DNA from: Neorhizobium populisoli
GTDB lineage: Bacteria; Pseudomonadota; Alphaproteobacteria; Rhizobiales; Rhizobiaceae
NCBI RefSeq assembly: GCF_019430945.1
Contig: NZ_JAHYCB010000004.1
Coordinates: forward strand, 310,001-374,000
Direction of reading: 5' to 3'
Length of the DNA stretch: 64,000 nucleotides
The notes under the pieces are model-generated. The model searched no databases and was not told the DNA's origin. It saw nothing but the letters and a program-made list of their open reading frames with translations. Below, one piece after another: positions 17,310-25,783 of the stretch. Each line of letters starts with the position of its first letter. The stretch's first letter is position 1. The position numbers and the translations under genes are program-made.

Positions 17310-18149
17310 CTACAGCACGGTGCGGACGCGCCAGAGTTCGGGGAACAGCTCCACGTCCAGCATCTTCTTCAGATACTGTGTGCCGGACGTGCCGCCGGTA
17401 CCGCGCTTGAAGCCGATCACCCGCTCCACGGTCGTGACGTGATTGAAGCGCCAACGGCGGAAATAGTCCTCGAAATCGACGAGCTTTTCGGCGAGTTCAT
17501 AGAGTTCCCAATATTTTCCGGGCGCTTCGTAGACCGCCTTCCAGGCATCCAGAACCTTTGGGTTTTCACCGCGCATTTCCCGCCAGTCGGTGCGGGCGCC
17601 ATCTTCGCCGATATCGAAACCACGGCGGGCGAGCAGCAGCAGCGCCTCGTCGTAAAGGCTAGGACGGGCAAGGATATCCTCGAGCATCGTAACGATTTCC
17701 GGCCGGTGCGAATGGGGTTTCAGCATGGCCGGGTTGCGGTTGCCGGCCAGGAATTCGATGGCACGGTACTGATAGGACTGGAAGCCGGAGGACTGGCCGA
17801 GCGAAGCGCGGAATTCCGTATATTCACTGGGAGTCATGGTTCGCAGCACGTCCCATGCATTGTTCAACTGTTCAAAAATGCGGGCGACGCGGGAGAGCAT
17901 CTTGAAGGCCGGCTGCGGATCGTCGCGGCGAATGGCTTCGATGGCCGATCCGATCTCGTGGATCGCCAGCTTCATCCACAGTTCGGACGTTTGGTGCTGG
18001 ATGATGAAGAGCAGTTCGTCATGCGCCTGAGAAATCGGGTTCTGCGCATCGAGAACGCGATCGAGCGACAGATAGTCCGCATAGGACATCTTCTCACGGA
18101 AGGACATTTCCGCACCGTCTTCGGCAGGATTGTAAGGCTTGGAAGTCAT
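17310..18149 (-). CDS. kynA: Tryptophan 2,3-dioxygenase
   Basis: 279 residues, the usual bacterial length, from ATG 18147-18149 ([12 protein letters not shown]); a 39-residue upstream extension is Arg/Pro-rich and unlikely. The family landmarks are present: [11 protein letters not shown] with the active-site His52, [14 protein letters not shown], and the heme-ligand His in [24 protein letters not shown]. The enzyme opens the indole ring of L-tryptophan to N-formylkynurenine with O2. No kynB or kynU is adjacent, so the rest of the kynurenine route would be elsewhere. Confidence 0.95.
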   Translation of the reverse strand: MTSKPYNPAEDGAEMSFREKMSYADYLSLDRVLDAQNPISQAHDELLFIIQHQTSELWMKLAIHEIGSAIEAIRRDDPQPAFKMLSRVARIFEQLNNAWDVLRTMTPSEYTEFRASLGQSSGFQSYQYRAIEFLAGNRNPAMLKPHSHRPEIVTMLEDILARPSLYDEALLLLARRGFDIGEDGARTDWREMRGENPKVLDAWKAVYEAPGKYWELYELAEKLVDFEDYFRRWRFNHVTTVERVIGFKRGTGGTSGTQYLKKMLDVELFPELWRVRTVL

Positions 18150-18302
18150 GCGCGCGGTTCTTCTCCCGGTTCGGTCCTCTTCTTTTGCCGGAGCCGGGCG
18201 GAAATATCCACCATGCCGGTTGGAAAATACGCGGCAGCCCCGCCCGACAAGAGGCGGAGTTTGCACGTTTCGAAAGATAACAAGCGTGCCGGCGATAGCG
18301 GC

Positions 18303-19817
18303 TTATGCCGTCAGTTCGTCCACCTTGCGGGTGAGGTCGGCAATATAGGCGGCGGTCGAAAGGTCTTCGCCTGTTGCATCGATGAGTATCTGGCTCGGCG
18401 TTTTCGACCGACCGAACTGATGCACATTCTCGTTCAGCCAGGTTTTGAGCGGCAGGTAATCCCCACTCTCCAGGCCGGCTTCCACCGCGCTCTCCTTCCG
18501 CGCCGCTGCGAAGAACTGCGAGGACATGATGTTGCCGATCGTATAGGTCGGGAACGATCCTACCATGCCCGACGACCAGTGCACGTCCTGCAGCACGCCG
18601 AGCGTATCGTTCGACACGTCGAGCCCGAGCGCGGCCTTCACTTTTTCCCGCCAGATTGCCGGCAGGTCGGCGACGCGGATCTCGCCTGCCATCAGGCCGG
18701 CCTCGATTTCCGAGCGCAGCATGATGTGCAGATCGTAGGTCAGCTCGTCCGCCTCGACGCGGATGAAGCCCGGGCGCGCGGCATTCACCGCCCGCCAGAA
18801 ATCGTCGGGCGTCACGTCGGAAAGCTGGTCGGGGAAGGCGTTTTGCAGATCGGCGAAGTTCAACTCCCAGAAACGACGGGAGCGGCCGACGCGGTTTTCC
18901 CAGAGGCGGGATTGGGATTCGTGCGTGCCGAAGCTCGCACCGCCGACTGCATAGAGATTGACGAAATCGGTGGTGAAGACCGAGCGGCTGAAGGCCTCGG
19001 AGACGCCCTGTTCGTACATGCCGTGACCCGCCTCGTGCCAGACGGCGAAAAGCCCGCCCGGCAGCCAGGTTTCGCGGAAGCGGCCGGTGATGCGCACGTC
19101 GGAACGGGTGAAGGAAATCTCGAAGGGATGGACGGTGTCGTCGAGGCGGCCGCGGTTGAAATCGTAGCCGAAGCGCGAGGATACGAGGCTGGAGAAAGCC
19201 CGTTGCCTGTCGATCGGATAGGCGCGATCGAGGATTTCGGAGCGTACATTCGCTTCCCGGGCACGAGCGAGCAGCGGAAGCAGGGCGTCGCGCAATTCAC
19301 CGTAAAGGCCGCGAAGCCGGCTCCAGGTCATGCCAGGCTCATAGGTGGCAACCAGCGCGTCATACGGGTGCTCGGCATAACCGATGGCGCCGGCGATCTC
19401 GCGCTGCATGTCCATGGTGCGTTCGAGCATCGGCGCGAAGGCGGCAAAATCGTTGGCGGCGCGCGCCTTGCTCCAGGCGGCCTGGGCGACGGTCTTCAGC
19501 TCGGCGGCCGCACCGACCAACTCGGCCGGGATGCGCGACAGCGTGCCGATCGACTGTGCGGCCTGTTCGACGGCAAGCACCCTGATATCGCTTGCCGGAA
19601 CGCCGGCAAGCTCTGCGCGGGCGGTTTCGATCGCCTTCTGCATCGCGTCGCCGGTGGCAAGATCGCGGGCGAGGCTGACCAGCGTGGCGATCTGCTTGCC
19701 GCGCGCTTCCACGCCACCCGGCGGCATCATCACCCGCGAATCCCAGGTCAGCAGGTTCATGGCGCAGAGGATGTCGTTGACCTTGGCGATTTCGCGTTCG
19801 AAGGCTGCAAAACTCAT
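18303..19817 (-). CDS. Metallocarboxypeptidase, M32 (Taq) family
   Basis: 504 residues from ATG 19815-19817 (MSFAAFEREIAKVND). The zinc motif HEAGH is in AVWHEAGHGMYEQGV near residue 260, and the family-specific HESQSRLWENRVGRS follows near 300. M32 enzymes are cytoplasmic all-helical carboxypeptidases of broad specificity. The full length of the family is kept. A stretch of about 150 bases separates it from the dioxygenase gene downstream. Confidence 0.92.
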   Translation of the reverse strand: MSFAAFEREIAKVNDILCAMNLLTWDSRVMMPPGGVEARGKQIATLVSLARDLATGDAMQKAIETARAELAGVPASDIRVLAVEQAAQSIGTLSRIPAELVGAAAELKTVAQAAWSKARAANDFAAFAPMLERTMDMQREIAGAIGYAEHPYDALVATYEPGMTWSRLRGLYGELRDALLPLLARAREANVRSEILDRAYPIDRQRAFSSLVSSRFGYDFNRGRLDDTVHPFEISFTRSDVRITGRFRETWLPGGLFAVWHEAGHGMYEQGVSEAFSRSVFTTDFVNLYAVGGASFGTHESQSRLWENRVGRSRRFWELNFADLQNAFPDQLSDVTPDDFWRAVNAARPGFIRVEADELTYDLHIMLRSEIEAGLMAGEIRVADLPAIWREKVKAALGLDVSNDTLGVLQDVHWSSGMVGSFPTYTIGNIMSSQFFAAARKESAVEAGLESGDYLPLKTWLNENVHQFGRSKTPSQILIDATGEDLSTAAYIADLTRKVDELTA

Positions 19818-20004
19818 GATGTCGGTGATCCCTGTCGAGGTGCGGCGGCGCTGTGCCGGGGCCGCATGGCTGATTGCAAATAATGAGGTTCTGAAAACTG
19901 TTCTCCCTGACCATAACGATTTCATCCGGGCCGATAGCTGTCAACCGCATTTCGCGTCGAACTAGCGCCTGCCGCTTGACCGAATGAGGGGCGGCAAGCT
20001 AGTC

Positions 20005-20022
20005 GTTATAGTCAAATAGAAC
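20005..20022. promoter_or_regulatory. Candidate operator for the GntR regulator
   Basis: GTTATA-GTCAAA-TAGAAC, a 6-6-6 inverted repeat with 5 of 6 matching positions, 21 bases before the regulator's ATG. A cleaner copy of the same design, GTTATA-CGGTGA-TATAAC, occurs at 27421-27438 between the two divergent binding-protein genes. Confidence 0.45.
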
Positions 20023-20043
20023 AGATGGGATTTGGCAGCTTAC

Positions 20044-21039
20044 ATGGAGTTTTTCATCGACCGGGACCTGCCGGTGCCGATCAGGACGCAGCTTCAGGGG
20101 CTTATCGAATACGGCATTACCTGCGGGCAGCTGGCGCCCGGCGAGGCGCTGCCGTCCGTCCGCGAGCTTGCCGAAAAACTCGGCGTGGCGCCGATGACGG
20201 TAAGCCAGGTCTATGCCGACCTGAAGGCGGCAAGCCTGATCGATACCAAGCCCGGTGCGGGCACTTTCGTGAGCGACAGCCAGCAGGCGCGGCTTGCCGG
20301 TCGCGTCGATTCGATCGGGCTGCATCGGCATATTGATGACCTGATCGACGAAAGCCGCGCGCTCGGCATTCGCTCGGCCGATCTCGTCTCATTGGTCAGC
20401 GCCCGGGTTTTCTATCGCGATGCCGTCGGCCCGCGTCTGAGGATCGTCATGATCGGCTTGTTTCAGGATGCAACGGCGAGTTATGCGCGCTTCATTGCGG
20501 CGCGGCTTGGTCGGGACGTCACCGTTGAGCCGTTGACGATCGCGGCACTCGAACGCGATCCGAAGGCGAGGGCGCTTGCCAATTCGGCAGATCTCGCCAT
20601 CACCATTGCCAACCGGCACCGGGATGTCACCGTACTGGTGCAAAATCCCAAGGTCGTGACGATCAGCTTCACGCCATCGGAAGAGACGCGCCGGGCGCTT
20701 GCCTCGCTGGATTCCCTAGCGCGCATTCTCGTCGTTTCCCGTTTTCCGGAGTTTCTGCCGATCATGAAAAGCGGCGTGCAGCGCTTTGCCCCTCATGTCG
20801 GCGAGATCGTCGCAGCCGCGCTCGAAACCCCTGGTCTTGACGGGATGATCGCGCATGCAACCGTGGTGATCTATGCGTCGGGCGCGGAGAGCGTATTGTC
20901 GGATGTGCCGGCAGGCCAGCAGGCGATCGAATACCGCCACGCGCCAGATACCGCCGATATCGAACGGGTGATCGTGCCGATCATCCGCGCCGCCGGGATT
21001 TCCCCGCCGCCGGCGGAAACGCTTGTTGAGAGACAATAA
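20044..21039 (+). CDS. GntR-family transcriptional regulator
   Basis: 331 residues from ATG 20044; an in-frame TTG at 20032 is possible but sits almost on top of the nearest GGGA. Winged helix at about 8-75 (IRTQLQGLIEYGITCGQLAPGEALPSVREL, then KLGVAPMTVSQVYADLKAASLI). The remaining 250 residues form a ligand domain that looks like a periplasmic-binding-protein/LacI-type core rather than FCD or UTRA. The gene heads the same-strand reductase-SDR-peptidase cluster and probably regulates it. Confidence 0.85.
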   Translation: MEFFIDRDLPVPIRTQLQGLIEYGITCGQLAPGEALPSVRELAEKLGVAPMTVSQVYADLKAASLIDTKPGAGTFVSDSQQARLAGRVDSIGLHRHIDDLIDESRALGIRSADLVSLVSARVFYRDAVGPRLRIVMIGLFQDATASYARFIAARLGRDVTVEPLTIAALERDPKARALANSADLAITIANRHRDVTVLVQNPKVVTISFTPSEETRRALASLDSLARILVVSRFPEFLPIMKSGVQRFAPHVGEIVAAALETPGLDGMIAHATVVIYASGAESVLSDVPAGQQAIEYRHAPDTADIERVIVPIIRAAGISPPPAETLVERQ

Positions 21040-21054
21040 GGGACGGAAGCCAAT

Positions 21055-21108
21055 ATGAACGTGTCGAAATCTGACGTGCTGCGCACCATTGCGGGAGGCC
21101 TGAAATGA
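21055..21108 (+). CDS. 17-residue upstream ORF overlapping the reductase start
   Basis: ATG 21055 to TGA 21108 encodes MNVSKSDVLRTIAGGLK. It has a GGACGGAAG ribosome site 5-13 bases ahead, and its stop overlaps the next gene's ATG as ATGA. It may be a coupling mini-cistron or leader peptide, or simply a chance frame; too short to resolve by eye. Confidence 0.3.
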   Translation: MNVSKSDVLRTIAGGLK

Positions 21109-22124
21109 GCAATCCGATCCTGATCTGGGGCGCCGGCGCGATCGGCGGTTCGCTGGGGGCTGCCTTCATCCGCGCCGGTCACGAAGTGATCTTCGTCGAT
21201 GCGGCGAAAGCGCATGTGGATGCAATCAACGAAAAAGGGCTGAAGATCGTCGGTCCGATCTTCGAGGATGTGGTGAGGGCGAAGGCGTATCTGCCGGAAG
21301 AGGTCGAAGGCATCTACGAGCGCACGCTCCTCTGCGTCAAAGCTCACCACACGGAAGAGGCGACCAGGGAACTGGTCAAGCATCTGGCGTCGGACGGTTA
21401 TGTCGTTTCCGCCCAGAACGGTCTCAACGAACGGGTAATCGGCCGCATCGTCGGCGAAAACCGGGTGGTTGGCTGCTTCGTCAATTTCGGTGCCGATTAT
21501 CTTGAGCCGGGCGTCGTCCAGCTGAGCGGCCGCGGCGCGGTGGTTCTCGGCGAACTCGACGGGCGATTCTCCGATCGCGCCGAAGAAATCTACAGCTACT
21601 TCAAGGATTTCGAGCCGAAGGCGCTGATCACCAGCAATATCTGGGGCTTCCTCTGGGGCAAGCTGATCTATGGTGCGCTGCTGTTCGGCACCGCTCTGAC
21701 CAATGACAGCATTGCCGACGTGATGGAAAACCCAATGGCGCGGCCGGTGCTGCGCCAGATCGCGCTCGAGGTCGCGACCGTCGCGGCGCTCAATAACATC
21801 ACCCCCGAAGCCTTCGACGGGTTCGATCCGGCAGCCTTCGGCCCGCTGGCGACAGAAGAGCAGACGGCCCAGTCCTTCGACGACATGGTGGTGCATAACC
21901 GCAAATCGGCGAAATCCCACACCGGCATCTGGCGCGATCTGGCGATCCGCAAGCGCAAGACGGAAGTCGATGCGCAGGTTCTGCCGGTGGTCGAGATCGG
22001 CAAGGAATCCCGTGTGCCGACGCCGCTCACCGCCCGGCTGATCACCATGATCCATGAGATCGAGGACGGCAAACGTCCGCTCGACATGGCCAATCTGGAA
22101 GAGCTTGCGAGGGTTTCCGCATGA
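21105..22124 (+). CDS. Ketopantoate-reductase-like (ApbA/PanE family) oxidoreductase
   Basis: 339 residues. Rossmann dinucleotide motif ILIWGAGAIGGSLGAAFIRAGHEV at about 4-27, AQNGLNE motif near 107, and a C-terminal helical domain with Lys in WGKLIYGALLFGTAL and a Ser-Lys-Ser-like MVVHNRKSAKSHTGIWRDL. The family reduces 2-oxo acids (ketopantoate) with NADPH. With an SDR and an M20 hydrolase in the same transcript, the substrate here is more likely a catabolic keto or hydroxy acid than ketopantoate. The ATGA overlap with the SDR start shows coupling. Confidence 0.85.
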   Translation: MSNPILIWGAGAIGGSLGAAFIRAGHEVIFVDAAKAHVDAINEKGLKIVGPIFEDVVRAKAYLPEEVEGIYERTLLCVKAHHTEEATRELVKHLASDGYVVSAQNGLNERVIGRIVGENRVVGCFVNFGADYLEPGVVQLSGRGAVVLGELDGRFSDRAEEIYSYFKDFEPKALITSNIWGFLWGKLIYGALLFGTALTNDSIADVMENPMARPVLRQIALEVATVAALNNITPEAFDGFDPAAFGPLATEEQTAQSFDDMVVHNRKSAKSHTGIWRDLAIRKRKTEVDAQVLPVVEIGKESRVPTPLTARLITMIHEIEDGKRPLDMANLEELARVSA

Positions 22125-22867
22125 ACATTTCCTTCGACGGCAAGGTGGTGATCGTCACCGGCGCGGCGCACGGTTTCGGCCGGGCGATCGCGCAGGGTTT
22201 CGCAAGCCGCGGCGCGATCGTGCATGTCTGCGATGTCAACGCGGTCGGTCTTGAAGAGACGGTGAAGCTTTGCGGCGAGAACACTACCTCGCACATCGTT
22301 GATGTCGGCAGCCGTGCCGATGTGCAGGCGCTGGTGGCTGAGATCGGCGATGTCGATATCCTCGTCAACAATGCCGGCGGCGTGCGCGGCCAGACCGGCC
22401 GGCCGATCGAGGAGATTTCCGAAGAGGACTGGCGGACGATCTTCGACGTCAACCTGTCGGGGGCTTTCTTCATGGCGCAGGCCGTGGCGCCGGGCATGAA
22501 GAAGAATCGCGCGGGCCGCATCATCAATATTTCCAGCGGCGCAGGCCTTGGCATTTCGCTGACCGGCATCCAGGCCTATGCCAGCGCCAAGGCCGGGCAG
22601 ATCGGCCTGACCCGCCAGCTGGCCCATGAGCTCGGGCCGTGGAACATCACGGTCAACAATGTCGCGCCCGGTTTCGTGCGATCCAACCCATCGACCGAAA
22701 AGCAGTGGGAGGCGATGGGCGAAGAGGGGCAGGCAAAGCTTCTGAACAACATCGCCCTGAAGCGGCTCGGTGCGCCGGGCGACATCGCCGCCATGGTGAT
22801 GTTTTTCGCCTCCGATTTTGCCGGCTGGGTATCCGGCCAGGTGATCAGCGTGGACGGCGGCAAATGA
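22121..22867 (+). CDS. Short-chain dehydrogenase/reductase
   Basis: 248 residues. Classical SDR: cofactor motif TGAAHGFGRAIA at 13-24, NNAGG near 87, catalytic Ser in NISSGAGLG and Tyr-x-x-x-Lys in AYASAKAGQIGL, and C-terminal GQVISVDGGK. Asp39 in HVCDVN, at the end of the second beta strand, favours NAD(H). Its start and stop overlap the neighbouring genes as ATGA, so it is part of a tightly coupled operon. Substrate unknown. Confidence 0.92.
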   Translation: MNISFDGKVVIVTGAAHGFGRAIAQGFASRGAIVHVCDVNAVGLEETVKLCGENTTSHIVDVGSRADVQALVAEIGDVDILVNNAGGVRGQTGRPIEEISEEDWRTIFDVNLSGAFFMAQAVAPGMKKNRAGRIINISSGAGLGISLTGIQAYASAKAGQIGLTRQLAHELGPWNITVNNVAPGFVRSNPSTEKQWEAMGEEGQAKLLNNIALKRLGAPGDIAAMVMFFASDFAGWVSGQVISVDGGK

Positions 22868-24234
22868 GTGTCGAAAGCTATCTGGATGCGAACTATCCGG
22901 CGGCGCTGGAAGACCTGAAGGCTTTCTGCCGCATTCCGAGCGTCAGCACCGATCCGGCCTATGCGGACGGCATAAAAGCCGCAGCAAATTTCGTCGCGGA
23001 TCGACTGCGCCGAGCCGGCTTTTCCAATGTCGAGCAGCTGACGACCGATGGCCATCCGGCTGTTTTCGGCGAGATCATCGGCGACCCGGCTTTGCCGACC
23101 TTTCTGGTCTATGGCCATTATGACGTGCAGCCGCCGGACCCGCTGGAAAAGTGGAAGACGCCGCCGTTCGAGCCGGACATTCGGGACGGCAGGCTTTATG
23201 CCCGCGGTGTTTCCGACGACAAGGGGCCGCTGCTGATCCCGATCCTCGTCGCCGAAGCTTTCATGCGCGAGGAAGGCCGGCTGCCGGTCAATCTCAAGGT
23301 GTTGATCGAGGGTGAGGAAGAAAGCGGCAGCCCGAGTTTCGAGCCGGTCTTGGAAAAACATCGCGACAAGCTGCGCTGCGATCTGGTGCTTTCCGCCGAT
23401 GGCGCCATGTGGCGGCCGGACAAACCGTCCATCACCGTTGCCAGCCGCGGTCTTGCGGCGCTGGATGTGACGATCACCGGTGCGTCGAAAGACCTGCATT
23501 CCGGCCGTCACGGCGGCAGCGCGCCGAACCCGATTGCGGCACTTGCCACGCTGCTTGCTTCGATGCACGGGCCGGATGGCCGAGTGACAGTCGACGGTTT
23601 TCTCGACGGCACCAGCCCACCGGATCCGCTGATCATCTCGGCGATCGAGGCTTCGCAATTCGACAGTGCCGCCTATTATCGGGAAATCGGCGTCGAGGGA
23701 GGCGATCCGATCGATACCGGCCGGGAACTGCTGATCCGCCAATGGCTGGAACCGACGCTGGAATTCAACGGCATTTCCGGCGGTTACCAGGGGGCAGGCA
23801 CCAAGACGGTCATTCCTAATACCGCGAGCGTCAAGATCACCTGCCGGCTGATTGCCGGGCAGAAGCCGGATCATGTAATCGCGTCGATCACCCGCCATCT
23901 GGAAACGCGCCTGCCGAATGGTTTCGTGTTGGAGGTCCATCGCCATGGGCCGGGCAGTGAGGCGGATTTCATCGATCCGGACCTGCCGGCGCTGGCCGTT
24001 TCCGAAGGCGTGCTCGGCGAGTTGCTGGGTCAGAAGCCGCTCAGGGTCGCTATGGGTGCGACGATCCCGATCGGCAGCGCATTCCGCAACCATCTCGGCT
24101 GCGCCTCGATCTTCTTCTCGTTCTCGACGGCCGACGAGGATTACCACGCGCCGAACGAGTTCTTCCGGCTTGATAATTTCAAGCTCGGCATGAAGGCCTG
24201 GACCATGCTGCTCCGACGCCTTGCGGCCATCTGA
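22864..24234 (+). CDS. M20-family dipeptidase / amidohydrolase
   Basis: 456 residues from ATG 22864, which overlaps the SDR stop; the open frame continues upstream only as a shadow. Dizinc motifs are visible: YGHYDVQPPDP, GVSDDKGP, IEGEEESGSPS and the dimerisation-domain DLHSGRHGG, with a late His in DEDYHAPNEF. This wording is of the carnosinase/CNDP-like (ArgE/DapE-related) group, which hydrolyses dipeptides or N-acyl amino acids. It is the last gene before a strong terminator. Confidence 0.92.
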   Translation: MSVESYLDANYPAALEDLKAFCRIPSVSTDPAYADGIKAAANFVADRLRRAGFSNVEQLTTDGHPAVFGEIIGDPALPTFLVYGHYDVQPPDPLEKWKTPPFEPDIRDGRLYARGVSDDKGPLLIPILVAEAFMREEGRLPVNLKVLIEGEEESGSPSFEPVLEKHRDKLRCDLVLSADGAMWRPDKPSITVASRGLAALDVTITGASKDLHSGRHGGSAPNPIAALATLLASMHGPDGRVTVDGFLDGTSPPDPLIISAIEASQFDSAAYYREIGVEGGDPIDTGRELLIRQWLEPTLEFNGISGGYQGAGTKTVIPNTASVKITCRLIAGQKPDHVIASITRHLETRLPNGFVLEVHRHGPGSEADFIDPDLPALAVSEGVLGELLGQKPLRVAMGATIPIGSAFRNHLGCASIFFSFSTADEDYHAPNEFFRLDNFKLGMKAWTMLLRRLAAI

Positions 24235-24248
24235 GCCTGTCATTTGCA

Positions 24249-24276
24249 CCCGCCGCGGCCTCCGCGGCGGGTTTTT
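24249..24276 (+). terminator. Rho-independent terminator after the M20 gene
   Basis: Perfect 10-bp stem CCCGCCGCGG / CCGCGGCGGG with a three-base CCT loop, followed by TTTTT at 24272-24276. It lies 14 bases past the stop, and separates the GntR-led operon from the amidase gene. Confidence 0.88.
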
Positions 24277-24334
24277 CAATGGAATTTCAGAACGCCTTGG
24301 CGAGAAGTCCAAGGCAAACAATGGGGACCAAGTC

Positions 24335-25270
24335 ATGTTGCATAAAGTGCCGGCTTCTGCGGAAAATTGCGCCTGGGGTTATTTCGATCCGGAGCGCGCG
24401 CCTGTCATCACCATCGACAGCGGCGATACGGTTGTCATCGACAGTGTTTCCGGCCCGCCGGAAGTGCTGCCGAAGGGAGATTTCACCATCCTGCCGGAGC
24501 ATCTGGATATCCACGAGAACTGCCGGCCGATCATGCAGGGCCATATCCTGACCGGCCCCGTCGCGGTGCGCGGCGCCAAACCCGGCCAGGTGCTGGAAGT
24601 CAAGATTCTCGATGTCGAGCTGCGTCAGGACTGGGGCTACAATGTCATCCGCCCGCTCGCCGGCACCCTGCCTTACGATTTCGAGACGTCGCGACTGCTG
24701 AACATCCCGCTCGACAAGGCAAACAACGTCGCGAAGCTCCCTTGGGGTTTGGACCTGCCGCTCGCGCCTTTCTTCGGCGTGATGGGCCTTGCCCCACCGC
24801 CGAACTGGGGCCGTATCACCTCGATCATGCCGCGTGCGCATGCCGGCAATATCGACAACAAGGAACTGGTCGCCGGTACGACGCTCTATCTGCCGATCTT
24901 CAATGAAGGCGCGTTGTTCTCCTGTGGCGATGGCCATGGCGCGCAGGGCGATGGCGAAGTCTGCATCACGGCGATCGAAACGGCGCTGCGCGGCACCTTC
25001 CAGCTCACCGTCCGCGACGATCTGGACTTCGTTTATCCACGCGCCGAAACGCCGACCCACTACATCACCATGGGCATGGACCCGGACCTCGACCAGTGCT
25101 CCGTCATGGCGCTGCGCGACATGATCGTGCTCTTGACCGAAAAGGGCGGCCTGTCACGCGAGGATGCCTATACGCTCTGCAGCCTGGCGGGCGATCTGCG
25201 CATTACGCAGACGGTGAATGGCTGCAAGGGCGTCCATATGATGATGGCGAAGAAGCTGGTGCATTTTTGA
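24335..25270 (+). CDS. Acetamidase/formamidase-family protein
   Basis: 311 residues from ATG 24335 (MLHKVPASAENCAWGYF). FmdA/AmdA features: RGAKPGQVLEVKILDVEL, LAPFFGVMGLAPP, GRITSIMPRAHAGNIDNKEL and the GDGHGAQGDGEVC metal/active-site region. The family hydrolyses short amides to ammonia plus acid, in the cytoplasm. It follows the terminator of the M20 operon, so it is probably transcribed separately, but with the neighbouring binding proteins and hydrolases it fits amide or peptide nitrogen scavenging. Confidence 0.88.
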   Translation: MLHKVPASAENCAWGYFDPERAPVITIDSGDTVVIDSVSGPPEVLPKGDFTILPEHLDIHENCRPIMQGHILTGPVAVRGAKPGQVLEVKILDVELRQDWGYNVIRPLAGTLPYDFETSRLLNIPLDKANNVAKLPWGLDLPLAPFFGVMGLAPPPNWGRITSIMPRAHAGNIDNKELVAGTTLYLPIFNEGALFSCGDGHGAQGDGEVCITAIETALRGTFQLTVRDDLDFVYPRAETPTHYITMGMDPDLDQCSVMALRDMIVLLTEKGGLSREDAYTLCSLAGDLRITQTVNGCKGVHMMMAKKLVHF

Positions 25271-25296
25271 GCGAGAGCTTGGTCAGGGGCTGGGCC

Positions 25297-25694
25297 TTAC
25301 CCCGATTCTCGTGACAGTTCTTCAAGCCATGCGCGCGCGCGAGCTTCGGTTCGCCCGGTGAATTTGGATGGGTGGACGATCGGATTTTAAGCAAGCGTTG
25401 GTGAGGTGGAAAGGCGTCCATATAGCCGAGTTGTAGCCGCAGCTTTTCGATGAGAGAACCAAGCTCCAGCAAGTCTTCAGCGTCCTGCGATGAAAGGCGC
25501 GATCTGAGCTGCTTATTAAGCGTGTTCAGAACGGCTTGGTTTTGATCTAGAAGCCCATATTTCCCGTGGGCACAACGCTCCAAAGCTTCGACGAGCTGGA
25601 TCATATAATTGGCCTCCAATGCCTCCAGTCTTTTCTGCATGGACCGCTTCATCTGATATGTTTCCGCTTCACTACGCCGGGTCCGTTCTCGCAT
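25297..25694 (-). pseudogene. Small helical hypothetical protein with a C-terminal frameshift
   Basis: From ATG 25692-25694 (or GTG 25718) the frame reads MRERTRRSEAETYQMKRSMQ... with two amphipathic helices to about residue 100 (LEANYMIQLVEALERC; EDLLELGSLIEKLRLQLGYMDAF). After KIRSS, near 25380-25395, the open frame turns into low-quality sequence and runs into the amidase gene. The neighbouring frame instead reads HPSKFTGRTEARARAWLEEL and stops at TAA 25297-25299. A one- or two-base indel therefore probably disrupts the end. No family is recognised. Confidence 0.5.
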
Positions 25695-25736
25695 AACTTT
25701 AAAATGTGTTGGACACACTCATCATGATTTAAACAA

Positions 25737-25763
25737 AAAAGGGCCGGTATGACCGACCCTTTT
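25737..25763. terminator. Bidirectional terminator-like hairpin
   Basis: AAAAGGG-C-CGGT and ACCG-A-CCCTTTT pair around an ATG loop (one mismatch). On the minus strand the stem is followed by a T run, right for ending the binding-protein gene that stops at 25784. Confidence 0.75.
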
Positions 25764-25783
25764 CGCATTTCAGTTCGAAATCA

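Noticed and set aside
15807..19883. A 1358-codon open frame on the plus strand
   Set aside because: It runs antisense through four well-recognised minus-strand genes and is Arg/His-rich with no domain; high-GC shadow frame.
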